Shown piece by piece: positions 41,064 to 50,062 of a DNA stretch of 51,343 nucleotides (positions within the stretch are counted from its first letter, which is position 1; every line of letters begins with the position of its first letter). Made by a program: the position numbers and the translations under genes. Under the pieces are notes generated by a model. It saw only the letters and a program-made list of their open reading frames with translations. It ran no database searches and was not told the origin of the DNA. Source of the DNA: Asanoa iriomotensis (GTDB taxonomy: Bacteria > Actinomycetota > Actinomycetes > Mycobacteriales > Micromonosporaceae); contig NZ_BONC01000058.1 of the NCBI RefSeq assembly GCF_016862515.1, positions 1 to 51,343 on the forward strand, written 5' to 3'.

Positions 41064-42431
41064 TCAGCCGCCGTACAAGTGGCGTTCCAGCAAGGCCCGT
41101 GCAGCCGAAAGGTGTTCCCCGGCAAGCAATCCGGCGGCGGCGAGCACGTAGGACACGTCGACCACCGGCTGCGCGGCCCGCGGCACCGGCCACCCGCCGG
41201 CGTGGTCGGTGAGCACCGCGTCGAGGACCTCCTTGGCCTCACCGGCGGCGGCGTGCCGCAGCACCCCGCCGGAGCCCACCAGAAGCCGCACGTCGCGCAG
41301 ATCCCGGGCCACCCTGCCCGCAGGACCCCGGGCGTGCCGCCGGACCGCCACCGTGGCCGCCAGGGCCGCGATCCGCCGGTCCAGCGCCCGCTCGACATCG
41401 CTGCCGGGCACGAACCCCGGGGTAGCGGCGCGCCTGGCGGCCGCGGCCTCGAGCTCCGCCACGGCGCCGAGCTGCGCCCCGGCGTTAGGAACGGACCGTT
41501 CCTCTGCGGAAAGCGTTAACAACGGACCGTTGCTTAACATCCGCTCGGCCTCGGCCGCGCGGATGACGTCGGGGGCGGTCCAGCGCATGCCCAGGTCGCC
41601 CTCGACCGTGCGGGCCCGCCACAGGGTGCCGGCGACGTCGTCGGCGTGGCCGTCGGGGGTCAGCACCGAGTAGACGTCGGTGGTGGCGCCGCCGACGTCG
41701 ACGACCAGCAGGTCACCGCCGGTGTGGTCCGCGAGCGTCTCGACACCGGTCAGCACCGCGTCGGGCGTCGCGGCCCGGACCAGCGACGGGAACCGCCGCC
41801 CCTTCGACAGCCGCTTCCCGCCGATCACGTGGGACAGGAACACGTCGCGGATCGCCGCCCGCGCCGGCCCCGGCTCCAGGACCCCGATGCGGGGCAGCAC
41901 GTTCGCGGTCGCGGTGACCGGCACCCCGGCCCCGGCCAGCAGCGCGGTCAGCGAGTCGCGGGCGTCGGCGTTGCCGGCCAGCACCACCGGCACCCGCCAC
42001 CGGGCCCGGGCCAGCCGCGCCGCGTTGTGGGCCAGCACGGCCGCGTCGCCGCCGTCGGTGCCGCCGACCAGCAGCACCACGTCGGGCCGGGCCGCCCGCA
42101 GCTCCGCCAGCGACCCCAAGGGTCCCGCGGACACGTGCACGACCCGGGCGCCCGCGGACAGGCCCACCCGGTGCCCGGCCTGCGCGGTCACCAACTCCTC
42201 GTAGCCGACCACGGCCAGCCGCAGCCCACCACCGGCCGACGAGCACACGTACCAGCGGTCGGCCGGGACCGACCGGCCGGTCGCGGCCGCCGCGGCGTCC
42301 AGGCCGTGCAGGACGTCGGTCGACACGGTGGTCGGGTGGTCGGCCGCCGCGACGACCGCACCGCCGTCGAGGTCGACGACCACCACCTTCGTGTACGTCG
42401 ACCCGACGTCGGCGCACAGCGCCAGGTTCAC
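41064..42431 (-). CDS. MutL/GlmL-like ASKHA ATPase, probable aminomutase reactivation factor
   Basis: 455 residues. Actin-like ATPase motifs: [13 protein letters not shown] (8-20), [15 protein letters not shown] in the middle, [11 protein letters not shown] near the end. Related GlmL/MutL proteins accompany adenosylcobalamin-dependent mutases and are thought to reactivate them by exchanging damaged cofactor. It is the last gene of the lysine operon and overlaps kal by 4 bp (42428-42431), so its client is most likely the lysine 5,6-aminomutase encoded just upstream. Full length. ATG at 42431. Confidence 0.87.
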   Translation of the reverse strand: MNLALCADVGSTYTKVVVVDLDGGAVVAAADHPTTVSTDVLHGLDAAAAATGRSVPADRWYVCSSAGGGLRLAVVGYEELVTAQAGHRVGLSAGARVVHVSAGPLGSLAELRAARPDVVLLVGGTDGGDAAVLAHNAARLARARWRVPVVLAGNADARDSLTALLAGAGVPVTATANVLPRIGVLEPGPARAAIRDVFLSHVIGGKRLSKGRRFPSLVRAATPDAVLTGVETLADHTGGDLLVVDVGGATTDVYSVLTPDGHADDVAGTLWRARTVEGDLGMRWTAPDVIRAAEAERMLSNGPLLTLSAEERSVPNAGAQLGAVAELEAAAARRAATPGFVPGSDVERALDRRIAALAATVAVRRHARGPAGRVARDLRDVRLLVGSGGVLRHAAAGEAKEVLDAVLTDHAGGWPVPRAAQPVVDVSYVLAAAGLLAGEHLSAARALLERHLYGG

Positions 42432-42802
42432 GGCTTCGGCGGGACGACCACCGTGCCGGTCGCGGTCGTCGCCACGATCGGGGGGTCGAGCACCTCCGCC
42501 GCCGACTCCGAGTGGTGCGGCTTGGCCCGGCAGACGACCCGGGCCTCGAACTCGATCCGCCGGCTGCGGTTGCCGACCTCGACCACGGTCGCCGAAATCT
42601 CGATCACGTCGCCGGCCCGCACCGGCGCCCGGAACTGGATGTCCTGGTAGGAGGCGAACAGCCCCTCGTCGCCGTCCATCCGGATGCAGACCTCGGTGGC
42701 CACGTCGCCGAAGAGCCCCAGCACGTACGCCCCGTCGACGAGGTTGCCGCCGTAGTGCGCGTGCGAGTACGGCACGTACCGCCGGTGCGTCACGGTGATC
42801 AT
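42428..42802 (-). CDS. kal: 3-aminobutyryl-CoA ammonia-lyase (hotdog fold)
   Basis: 124 residues, the usual size. [25 protein letters not shown] (in parts) and [13 protein letters not shown] are hotdog-fold signatures. In lysine fermentation the enzyme removes ammonia from L-3-aminobutyryl-CoA to give crotonyl-CoA. It overlaps kamE upstream and the MutL-like gene downstream by 4 bp each. Assignment rests on fold plus operon context; a generic thioesterase is the alternative. Confidence 0.87.
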   Translation of the reverse strand: MITVTHRRYVPYSHAHYGGNLVDGAYVLGLFGDVATEVCIRMDGDEGLFASYQDIQFRAPVRAGDVIEISATVVEVGNRSRRIEFEARVVCRAKPHHSESAAEVLDPPIVATTATGTVVVPPKP

Positions 42803-43530
42803 GCGGTCACCAGCGCGTGCACGAGATAGGACGCCACCTCGCCCGGTGTCGTACCCCGCCCGAAGATCCGGTCCACGCCCAGCTCACCCGCCATCGTCTC
42901 GTCGAACCTCGGCCCGCCCACCACGAGCAGGGGCCGCTTGTCGGCCGGCAGCGCCTCCCGGAACGCCGCCGACATCTCCCGGGTGTTGTGCAGGTGCGCG
43001 TCCCGCTGCGTGACGACCTGCGACACCAGCACGGCGTCGGCCCGCTCGCGCTGCGCCGCCGCGACCAGCTCCGGCACCGTCACCTGGGCACCCAGGTTGG
43101 TCACCTTCAACTCCCGGTAGTACTCGAGGCCTTTCTCGCCCGCGATGCCCTTCACGTTGAGGATCGCGTCGATGCCGACCGTGTGCGCGTCGGTGCCGAT
43201 GCAGGCGCCGACCACCGACAGCTTGCGCCGCAGCCCACGCTTGACCGCGGCGTTGACCTCCTTGGCCGACAGCAGCGGGAAGTCCCGCTCCACGACCTCG
43301 ACCTTGGACACGTCGACGAGGTGGTTGACGCGCCCGTACACGACGAAGAACGTGAACCCGTCACCCATCTGCTTGGCGTGCACGAGCATCGCCGGTTCCA
43401 TGCCCATCTTCGCCGCGAGCTGCAGCGCCGCGCCCTCGGCCCGCTTGTCGTGCGGGATCGGCAGCGTGAACGACAGCTGCACCATCCCGTCACCGGTGGT
43501 GTCACCGTAGGGCCGCACGATGTCGCTCAC
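42799..43530 (-). CDS. kamE: Lysine 5,6-aminomutase beta subunit (cobalamin-binding)
   Basis: 243 residues. The B12-binding signature DxHxxG is present (Asp114, His116, Gly119 in [13 protein letters not shown]); His116 is the expected lower ligand of cobalt. Lys127 in LNVKG fits the lysine that holds PLP in the resting enzyme. The C-terminal Rossmann-like domain ends [23 protein letters not shown]. With KamD it moves the epsilon-amino group of L-beta-lysine to carbon 5. Overlaps kamD by 4 bp. Confidence 0.95.
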   Translation of the reverse strand: MSDIVRPYGDTTGDGMVQLSFTLPIPHDKRAEGAALQLAAKMGMEPAMLVHAKQMGDGFTFFVVYGRVNHLVDVSKVEVVERDFPLLSAKEVNAAVKRGLRRKLSVVGACIGTDAHTVGIDAILNVKGIAGEKGLEYYRELKVTNLGAQVTVPELVAAAQRERADAVLVSQVVTQRDAHLHNTREMSAAFREALPADKRPLLVVGGPRFDETMAGELGVDRIFGRGTTPGEVASYLVHALVTA

Positions 43531-45086
43531 GACGCCTCCAGCAGCGCGGTCGCCGGGTTGAAGTAGTCGTCCGCGTGCTTCGCCACCCCGGCCAGGCCCT
43601 TGCCGCGGTCCGCGGGCCGCTTCATGATCCCGAACGTGCCGTCCGCGATCGCCTTCAGCAGCGTGTCGCCCTCGATCTTCTCCAGCAGGGTGACCGCTTC
43701 GGCGAGCACGCGGTTGGCGCGCTGCTGGATGAACCCGCCCGGTGCCGGCACGAAGTCCTCGTGCAGCCCGCCGGCCGCGCCCAGCACGTACCGGACGTTC
43801 TGCAGGGCGATGTCACGGTCCGACAGCCACGGCGTGACCACGGCCTCGGTCATCATCCCGACCAGCAGGATCCCCTGCCCGGTCATCGTCCCGGCCAGGT
43901 TGAAGAAGCCGTCGAGGAGGTTGCCGCGGAACACGTCGCCGGTCATGTGCTTCGTCGGCGGCATCCACTTCAACGGCGCGTCCGGGAACAGCTCCCGGGC
44001 CAGCAGCGCGTGCGCGAGCTCCAGCCGGAACGACTCCGGCACGTCCGGGTTGATCTCGAACGCGTGCCCGAGACCCAACTGCCAGTCGGCGAGGCCCGCC
44101 TCGTGGGCGAAGAACTCGTTGAGCAGCTGCGACACCGTCACCGTGTGCGCCTCGTCGACCGCGTCGGCGGTCGTCAGGTAGTTGTCCTCACCGGTGTTGA
44201 TGATGATCCCGGCCCGGGCGTGGACCTGCCGCGAGAACCGCTGGTCGACGAACGTGCGGATCGGGTTGATGTCGCGGAACAGGATCCCGTACATCGAGTC
44301 GTTGAGCATCATGTCGAGCCGCTCGAGCCCGGCCAGGGTCGCCATCTCCGGCATGCACAGCCCGGACGCGTAGTTCGTCAGCCGGACATACCGCTTGAGC
44401 TCCCGCGACGACTCGTCGAGGGCCGCCCGCATCAGGCGGAAGTTCTCCTGCGTCGCGTACGTGCCGGCGAAACCCTCCCGGGTCGGACCCTCCGGCACGT
44501 AGTCCAGCAGCGACTGCCCCGTCGACCGGATCACCGCGATCACGTCCGCGCCGGCCCGGGCCGCCGCCTGCGCCTGCGGGATGTCCTCGTAGATGTCACC
44601 GGTCGCCACGATCAGGTAGATCCACGGCCGCTGCTCCGGGTCACCGAACCGCTTGACCAGCCGGTCCCGCTCGGCCCGCCGCCGGTCGATCGTCCTGATG
44701 CCCGCGGTGGTCGCCCGCGTCGCCAGCTTGCGCGCCGCCGTCGCCTCCTTGCCACGGGGCGCGCCGAACCGCACGCTGCCCGCCGCCGCCTTCTGCGCCA
44801 GCAACGTCAGGTCCGCCGGCGTCAGCCCCTCCTGCTGCAGGGCCGCGAAGACCGGCAGCGCCACACCGTGCTCGAGCCCCACCTCGTCGACGACCGCGTC
44901 CACCAGCCGGTTGACCCACGGAATGCCGTCCGGGTCCGCACCGCTCACCCCGGCCAGCCGCAGCACCGCCCGCTCCACCGACACCGTCGTGTGGCTGCGG
45001 GCCAGGTCGACGACCGGCTGCCCCGCCCGGCGAGCCAGCTCCCGGGCCCGGGCAACGAGCGCCGGATCGAGATCCAGCTTCGCCAT
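43527..45086 (-). CDS. kamD: Lysine 5,6-aminomutase alpha subunit
   Basis: 519 residues, the expected size. TIM-barrel subunit that binds adenosylcobalamin and PLP with KamE; motifs RPWIYLIVATGDIYEDIPQA, YVRLTNYASGLCMPEMA and INTGEDNYLTTADAVDE (all in parts) are characteristic of the D-lysine/L-beta-lysine 5,6-aminomutase alpha chain. Start ATG at 45086 after GAGTGAGCGG, 8 bp from the amidohydrolase stop. The frame is open further upstream but would enter that gene. Confidence 0.95.
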   Translation of the reverse strand: MAKLDLDPALVARARELARRAGQPVVDLARSHTTVSVERAVLRLAGVSGADPDGIPWVNRLVDAVVDEVGLEHGVALPVFAALQQEGLTPADLTLLAQKAAAGSVRFGAPRGKEATAARKLATRATTAGIRTIDRRRAERDRLVKRFGDPEQRPWIYLIVATGDIYEDIPQAQAAARAGADVIAVIRSTGQSLLDYVPEGPTREGFAGTYATQENFRLMRAALDESSRELKRYVRLTNYASGLCMPEMATLAGLERLDMMLNDSMYGILFRDINPIRTFVDQRFSRQVHARAGIIINTGEDNYLTTADAVDEAHTVTVSQLLNEFFAHEAGLADWQLGLGHAFEINPDVPESFRLELAHALLARELFPDAPLKWMPPTKHMTGDVFRGNLLDGFFNLAGTMTGQGILLVGMMTEAVVTPWLSDRDIALQNVRYVLGAAGGLHEDFVPAPGGFIQQRANRVLAEAVTLLEKIEGDTLLKAIADGTFGIMKRPADRGKGLAGVAKHADDYFNPATALLEAS

Positions 45087-45094
45087 CCGCTCAC

Positions 45095-46651
45095 TCACTC
45101 CTCGAAAATCGTCACTCCGCGCACGACGGTGCGCAGGCACCGCGGCAGCGGCGTCGGGTCGTCCGGCCCCCGCTCCTCGGGGTTGGGGGACACCAGGTTC
45201 GGCATCCCGCCGGTGACCCCGGCCGGGGTCTGCCACACCGCGAACGTGGCCGGCGCGCCCTTGGCCAGCACGCCCTCACCGTCCCGGTGGATCGACCGCC
45301 ACGCACCCTTCGTGTGCGCCGCGAACGCCGACCGGACCGCCATCCGGTGCGCCGGGTTGAAATGCGACACCGCGGCCCGCACCGAACCCCACGGGTCCAG
45401 CGGCGTCACCGGCGAGTCCGAACCGAACGCCAGGGTCACACCGACGCCGTGCATCGCACCCATCGGGTTCGACTCCATCGACCGGGCCACGCCCAGGCGC
45501 TGCGCGTACATCTGCCGCGGTCCGCCCCACAGCCGGTCGAAGGCCGGCTGCATGCTCGCCGTCAGGTTCAGCTCGACGAACGCCGCGATCATCGCCTTGT
45601 CGACGAGCTCCGCGTGCTCGACCCGGTGCCGGGCCTGCCGGACCACGTCGAGGCCCAGCAGCTTCGCCGCGCCCGCGAAGCCCTCCAGCACGTCGTGCAG
45701 GGCCGCGTCACCGATCGCGTGGAACCCGCCCTGCGTGCCGTGCTCGTGACAGTCGACGATGTGGTCGCGGGCCTGCTCCGCCGACACGTACGAGAAACCG
45801 CACCCGCCGCCGCCGAGGAACGGCTCTCGCAGGTACGCCGTCCGCGAACCCAACGCACCGTCGGCGTACAGGTCGCCGCCCGCACCGACCGCGCCCAGCT
45901 CCTTGGCCTTCGCGGCGGCCATCAGCTCACCCCACCAGCCGTACACCTCCGGCAGGCCGTGCTCCGGGCCCGCCAGGGCCAGCAGGCCGGTGAAGTCCGC
46001 CTCGTTCGAGGTGCCCGGGCCGCCGCACTCGTGCAGGGCGCCGATGCCGAGCCGGGCGGCATGCCTCAACGCGGTCCGCTGCGCCCGCTCCCGCTGCGCC
46101 GTCGACAGGGAGCCGAGCGCGACCTCGCGTACCGCGTGATGGGCTTCCTCCCGCACCCACCCCGTCTCCGCGAAGCCGGGCTCGCCCGCGGCACGGGGCG
46201 CGGCGGCCAGCAGCGCGCTCGACGCCAGCGCGCTGTGCACCGACGCCTGGGTCAGGTAGACGCGACGGCCGCCGGCGACCCGGGCCAGGTCCTGCGCCGT
46301 CGGCGGGGTCTGGTCAGGCCACTTCGACTCGTCCCAGCCGTGGCCCATCACGATCGCGTCGGCCGGCTGCGTGGTCGCGTAGAGCGCCACCGCGTCGAGC
46401 AGCTCACCCGCGGACGCGGCCGCGCTCAGGTCCAGGCCACCGAGCACCAGCCCGGTGTCGGTGGCGTGCACGTGCGCGTCCACGAACGCCGGCGTGACCA
46501 GGGCACCGCCCAGGTCGACGGTGACGTCCGCGGCCGGCGCGTCAGCGGTCGGGCCCAGCCAGGCGATCCGCCCGTCCTGGACCAACAACGCGGTCGCCTG
46601 GGGTTCGGCCGGCGCGTAGAGGGCGCCGCCCGCGTAGAGCGTCGATTCCAT
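45095..46651 (-). CDS. Amidohydrolase family 3 (YtcJ-like) protein in the lysine operon
   Basis: 518 residues. Metal-binding motifs of the amidohydrolase superfamily: DAHVHATDTG (first His pair), HAIGDAALHDV, RHRVEHAEL, and GSDSPVTPLDPW (metal Asp). YtcJ-like enzymes deacylate or hydrolyse diverse amides or formamides. It sits tightly between kdd (5 bp) and kamD (8 bp), so it is co-transcribed with lysine catabolism, yet no such step belongs to the classical pathway. Role unknown; opening of a cyclised or acylated intermediate is a guess. ATG at 46651. Confidence 0.88.
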   Translation of the reverse strand: MESTLYAGGALYAPAEPQATALLVQDGRIAWLGPTADAPAADVTVDLGGALVTPAFVDAHVHATDTGLVLGGLDLSAAASAGELLDAVALYATTQPADAIVMGHGWDESKWPDQTPPTAQDLARVAGGRRVYLTQASVHSALASSALLAAAPRAAGEPGFAETGWVREEAHHAVREVALGSLSTAQRERAQRTALRHAARLGIGALHECGGPGTSNEADFTGLLALAGPEHGLPEVYGWWGELMAAAKAKELGAVGAGGDLYADGALGSRTAYLREPFLGGGGCGFSYVSAEQARDHIVDCHEHGTQGGFHAIGDAALHDVLEGFAGAAKLLGLDVVRQARHRVEHAELVDKAMIAAFVELNLTASMQPAFDRLWGGPRQMYAQRLGVARSMESNPMGAMHGVGVTLAFGSDSPVTPLDPWGSVRAAVSHFNPAHRMAVRSAFAAHTKGAWRSIHRDGEGVLAKGAPATFAVWQTPAGVTGGMPNLVSPNPEERGPDDPTPLPRCLRTVVRGVTIFEE

Positions 46652-46656
46652 GGGGT

Positions 46657-47682
46657 TCAGTCTGCCCGCAAGCGCTGCTCGAAGAGGCTCCGAACGGCCG
46701 GCTCCGCGCGCAGCAGGCCGAGCGCGAACTCCGCGTGCCCGGGCACGTAACCGTTGCCGACCAGCATCGTCACGTCCGCCGCGAGGCCCTCCGCGCCCAA
46801 CGCCGCCGCGGCGAAGCTCGTCGCCATCGAGAAGAAGATCACGGTGCCGCCGTCGTCGGTGGCCAGGATCGCGCCGTGCTCACAGCCCGGCACGTCGACA
46901 CAGACCACCGTGACGTCCGCCGGCTTGCCCAGCGCGCGGGTCACCGCCTCGGCCAGCGACACCGGGTCGCGGGCGTCCGCGATGGCCACCGCGTCGGCCA
47001 AGCCGGCCCGGCTGAGGCGGTCGGCCTCGTGCGTGCTCGGCACGATGCCGACCGTGCGACGCGCGCCGGCGCGCCGGGCGGCCGCGAGCGCGAGCGAACC
47101 GCTCTTGCCCGCACCGCCGAGCACCGCCACCGTGTCGCCGGCTTGGACCACCCTGCTCGTGAGCGCCGGCGCGCCGCATACGTCGAGCACCGCGAGAGCG
47201 AGCTCGGCGGGAAGGTCTTCGGGCAGCTTCGCCACGATCGAACGGGCGAACAGGATCGCGTGGCCCTCGGCCGGCACCTGCTCGCTGCCGCCGTCCCAGG
47301 CTTTGAGGCCGTCGGTGATCCGCAACGGCGTCAACGTCAGCGACACGAGCGTGGCCACCCGGTCACCGGGCGTGAGACCCAGCGGGGAACGGACGCCGAC
47401 CGCCTCGACGACACCGATCAGCATGCCGCCCGAACCCGTCACGGGGTTGTGCATCTTGCCACGCTGTTCGACGATCCCGAGCACCTCGGCGCGCACCGCG
47501 TCACCGTCGCCGGCGTGCTTCTCCCGCAACTGTCGGTAGCTGGCGGCGTCGAGATTGAGCCTTTCCACCCGAATCCGCACCTCATTCGGCCCGATTTCGG
47601 GACGATTGTCCACACGCCACGCTGCCTGCGGCAGGACGCCCGCCGGCTCGACGACGCGGTGCAGACCGACGGGTGAGGTCAC
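46657..47682 (-). CDS. kdd: L-erythro-3,5-diaminohexanoate dehydrogenase
   Basis: 341 residues, medium-chain dehydrogenase-like. Rossmann motif VLGGAGKSGSLALAA; a substrate-domain signature EVLGIVEQRGKMHNPVTGSGG (in parts) is typical of Kdd. It oxidises 3,5-diaminohexanoate, the product of KamDE, to 5-amino-3-oxohexanoate with release of ammonia. Start GTG at 47682, after AAGGAG. First gene of the minus-strand lysine operon, divergent from kamA across 129 bp. Confidence 0.93.
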   Translation of the reverse strand: MTSPVGLHRVVEPAGVLPQAAWRVDNRPEIGPNEVRIRVERLNLDAASYRQLREKHAGDGDAVRAEVLGIVEQRGKMHNPVTGSGGMLIGVVEAVGVRSPLGLTPGDRVATLVSLTLTPLRITDGLKAWDGGSEQVPAEGHAILFARSIVAKLPEDLPAELALAVLDVCGAPALTSRVVQAGDTVAVLGGAGKSGSLALAAARRAGARRTVGIVPSTHEADRLSRAGLADAVAIADARDPVSLAEAVTRALGKPADVTVVCVDVPGCEHGAILATDDGGTVIFFSMATSFAAAALGAEGLAADVTMLVGNGYVPGHAEFALGLLRAEPAVRSLFEQRLRAD

Positions 47683-47811
47683 GGAGGCTCCTTGATCAAA
47701 TCGGGCGAGGCAGGAAAACTTACGGCAGAATAGTTTGTGGACGAAAGATTTTCCAGTAGCCTTCGCTCGCTGCGGTACACCCCCCGCCGGCAGGACAGAG
47801 GAGGAAGCCAC
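47683..47811. promoter_or_regulatory. Divergent kdd / kamA control region
   Basis: 129 bp, AT-rich in the middle. GGAAAA (47713-47718) and TTTTCC (47749-47754) form an inverted repeat around the centre. A TATTCT-like -10 for kdd (minus strand) is visible. kamA has a strong ribosome site GAGGAGGAA. No known regulator gene lies in the cluster. Confidence 0.5.
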
Positions 47812-49188
47812 GTGACCGTCGACCTCGGCTCGCGGACCCCTGACGCGATATCGACCGGCCAGCCGTACGAATACCAGCGGCGCCCCCTCGTCGAACCCGA
47901 CTGGACCCGCTTCCCCGGCTGGCGGCACGTCACCCGCGACCAATGGGAATCCGCACAATGGCAGCGGGTCAACTGCGTCAAGAACGTCAAGCAGCTCCAG
48001 GCCGTCCTCGGTGACCTCGTCGGCGAGACCTTCTACAAGGACCTCATCGAGGACCAGAAGGCACTCGCCACCATGTCGATGCTGGTGACGCCGCAGATGC
48101 TCAACACCATGATGCCGACCGGCCCGATGAGCACCGAGGCGTTCTACCTCGACCCGGTCCGCCGCTACATGATCCCCGTGGCATCCGACCGCCGCACCGA
48201 CTGGCCGTCACACCCCTACGCCTCCCGGGACTCGCTGCACGAGCACGACATGTGGGTCGCCGAAGGGCTCACCCACCGCTACCCGACCAAGGTCCTCGCC
48301 GAGCTCCTGTCGACCTGCCCCCAGTACTGCGGCCACTGCACCCGCATGGACCTCGTCGGCAACTCCACGCCGGCCGTCGACAAGCTCAAGCTGACCCTCA
48401 AGCCGGTCGACCGCTACGCGGCCCACATCGACTACCTCAAGGCGCATCCTGGCGTACGCGACGTCGTGGTCTCCGGCGGTGACGTCGCCAACGTGCCGTG
48501 GCGCAACCTCGAGTCGTACCTCATGAGCTTGTTGTCCATCGAGACCGTCCGCGACATCCGCCTCGCGACCAAGGCGCTCATGGGGCTGCCGCAGCACTGG
48601 CTCCAGCCCGACGTCGTCGAGGGCTTGGAGCGGGTCGCCCGCACCGCCGCCCGGCGCGGCGTCAACCTGGCGATCCACACGCACGTCAACCACGCACAGT
48701 CGCTGACGCCGCTGGTCGCCCGGGCCGCACAGACCGCGCTGGAGGTCGGCGTCCGCGACGTGCGCAACCAGGGCGTGCTCATGCGCGGCGTCAACGCCAC
48801 CACCGCCGACCTGCTCGACCTCTGCTTCGCGCTGCAGGGCGAGGCCGGGATCCTGCCGTACTACTTCTACATGTGCGACATGATCCCCAACGCCGAGCAC
48901 TGGCGGGTCCCGGTCTGGCAGGCACACCAACTCCAGCACGACATGATGGGCTACCTCCCCGGCTACGCGACGCCGCGGATCGTCTGCGACGTGCCGTTCG
49001 TGGGGAAGCGGTGGGTGCACATGCTCACCGAGTACGACCGCGAGCGCGGGATCTCGTACTGGACCAAGAACTACCGCACCTCGATCGAGTCCGCGGACGG
49101 CGAGGCGCTCACGAAGCGGTTCCCGTACTACGACCCGATCGACACCCTGCCCAAGTCCGGCCAGGACTGGTGGGCCGCACAGGCGTAA
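47812..49188 (+). CDS. kamA: Lysine 2,3-aminomutase (radical SAM)
   Basis: 458 residues. Radical SAM cluster CxxxCxxC at Cys169, Cys173, Cys176 (STCPQYCGHCTRMD); the Arg two residues after the last Cys fits the carboxylate-binding residue. Asp in YMCDMIPN and Asp in VCDVPFVGK fit the two residues that hold the epsilon-amino group, and Lys399 (FVGK) is the likely PLP lysine. Converts L-lysine to L-beta-lysine, the first step for KamDE. The cluster motif differs from the clostridial CSMYCRHCTRRR form, so it is a divergent branch. Start GTG at 47812 after GAGGAGGAA. Confidence 0.92.
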   Translation: MTVDLGSRTPDAISTGQPYEYQRRPLVEPDWTRFPGWRHVTRDQWESAQWQRVNCVKNVKQLQAVLGDLVGETFYKDLIEDQKALATMSMLVTPQMLNTMMPTGPMSTEAFYLDPVRRYMIPVASDRRTDWPSHPYASRDSLHEHDMWVAEGLTHRYPTKVLAELLSTCPQYCGHCTRMDLVGNSTPAVDKLKLTLKPVDRYAAHIDYLKAHPGVRDVVVSGGDVANVPWRNLESYLMSLLSIETVRDIRLATKALMGLPQHWLQPDVVEGLERVARTAARRGVNLAIHTHVNHAQSLTPLVARAAQTALEVGVRDVRNQGVLMRGVNATTADLLDLCFALQGEAGILPYYFYMCDMIPNAEHWRVPVWQAHQLQHDMMGYLPGYATPRIVCDVPFVGKRWVHMLTEYDRERGISYWTKNYRTSIESADGEALTKRFPYYDPIDTLPKSGQDWWAAQA

Positions 49189-49195
49189 GCACACG

Positions 49196-49231
49196 AAAAG
49201 GGGGGCCCGCGACGCTGCGGGCCCCCCTTTT
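49196..49231. terminator. Bidirectional intrinsic terminator after kamA
   Basis: AAAAGGGGGGCCCGC, 6-nt loop, and its exact 15-base complement ending in TTTT. Serves kamA and the convergent csbD gene. Confidence 0.93.
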
Positions 49232-49242
49232 CTGCATGTCGC

Positions 49243-49434
49243 CTACTTGAAGGCGTCCTTGATGTCGCGGCCGGCGTCCTTGACGTGCTCACCGGCCTGC
49301 TTGGTCCGGGCCTGCGTCTGGTCCGCCTGACCCTCGGCCTGCAGCCGCTCGTCGTCGGTGGCGTCGCCGTACTTCTCCTTGGTGCCGCCCTTGATTTCCT
49401 CGATCTTGTTGCGCACCTTGTCGGTGAAGCTCAT
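49243..49434 (-). CDS. CsbD-family stress protein
   Basis: 63 residues, the whole CsbD-like domain: SFTDKVRNKIEEIKGGTKEKYG, then DDERLQAEGQADQTQART (both in parts). Small hydrophilic helical protein; in Bacillus the founding member is under the general stress sigma factor. The ATG at 49434 follows GGGAGTGACG. Function of the family is not known. Confidence 0.92.
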   Translation of the reverse strand: MSFTDKVRNKIEEIKGGTKEKYGDATDDERLQAEGQADQTQARTKQAGEHVKDAGRDIKDAFK

Positions 49435-49473
49435 CGTCACTCCCGGGTTTTGTTTCCCTCGGACAACGAATAG

Positions 49474-49499
49474 GTTCCCGACCCGGCGGGCGCGCAAAC
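49474..49499 (-). promoter_or_regulatory. Candidate stress-sigma promoter of the csbD-like gene
   Basis: On the minus strand GTTT (49499-49496), 16 bp, GGGAAC (49479-49474), similar to the SigB-type consensus GTTT, about 15 bp, GGGTA. Imperfect match; lies 40 bp before the ATG. Confidence 0.35.
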
Positions 49500-49500
49500 C

Positions 49501-49947
49501 CTAGCGCTGCGCCTGCACCGCCTCGACGAGCTTGGGCAGGAAGAACTCCCACCCCTCGCGGTGACTACGGGCCTCGTCGCGGTCGATCCGGCTTGCGTGG
49601 TCGTACTCGCCCTGCGCCAGCTGCAATACGGCACCGGGCTCGACGGTGATGTCGACCCGACGGCCGGGCAGCTCAGGCTCGTGGTCCCAGGACCAGGTGA
49701 ACGCGAACGTGCCGGCCGCGGGGTCGAGCGCGGTGATGGTGCCGCGCATGGTCTGGTCGAGCCGATCGAAGTAGGCGACGTAGCGCCCACCGACCTCTTC
49801 CTCAACGGTGAGCTGCGCGCCACCCCACCACCGCCGCACGGCAGCGGGATCCACGAAGGCGTTGACCACCTCGGCCGGCGACGCACCGGGCACATCGAGG
49901 GTGATCCGCAACCAGGGATCCGCCTGGCTGGGCATCGAAACGCGCAT
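49501..49947 (-). CDS. SRPBCC (AHSA1-like) domain protein
   Basis: 148 residues. DPAAVRRWWGGAQLTVEEEVGGRYVAYF (in parts) and FTWSWDHEP are typical of the AHSA1 branch of the SRPBCC ligand-binding fold. The segment EYDHASRIDRDEARSHREGWEFFLPKL closes the domain. These proteins bind hydrophobic ligands and are often beside an ArsR regulator, but none is here. Start ATG at 49947 after GGGGGAGAGG. Confidence 0.88.
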   Translation of the reverse strand: MRVSMPSQADPWLRITLDVPGASPAEVVNAFVDPAAVRRWWGGAQLTVEEEVGGRYVAYFDRLDQTMRGTITALDPAAGTFAFTWSWDHEPELPGRRVDITVEPGAVLQLAQGEYDHASRIDRDEARSHREGWEFFLPKLVEAVQAQR

Positions 49948-50012
49948 GGCCGTGCCTCTCCCCCGTCGGTGCCGTCCTCCTGAGTCTGTCAGCCGCCGCA
50001 CACTCCGTAGAG

Positions 50013-50062
50013 CATCCTAGGATGAATGGTCGCCGTCACCACCGCTGGCGCGTCCTAGGACG
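50013..50062. promoter_or_regulatory. Two CCTAGG-centred palindromes
   Basis: CATCCTAGGATG (50013-50024) and CGTCCTAGGACG (50051-50062) are perfect 12-bp palindromes sharing TCCTAGGA, centres 38 bp apart. They lie 66-115 bp upstream of the SRPBCC start. Possible operator pair; regulator unknown. Confidence 0.45.

Noticed and set aside
43575-45749. 724-codon plus-strand frame opposite kamD
   Set aside because: Antisense to a clear kamD/amidohydrolase pair and rich in Arg, His, Gln and Val; no motif.
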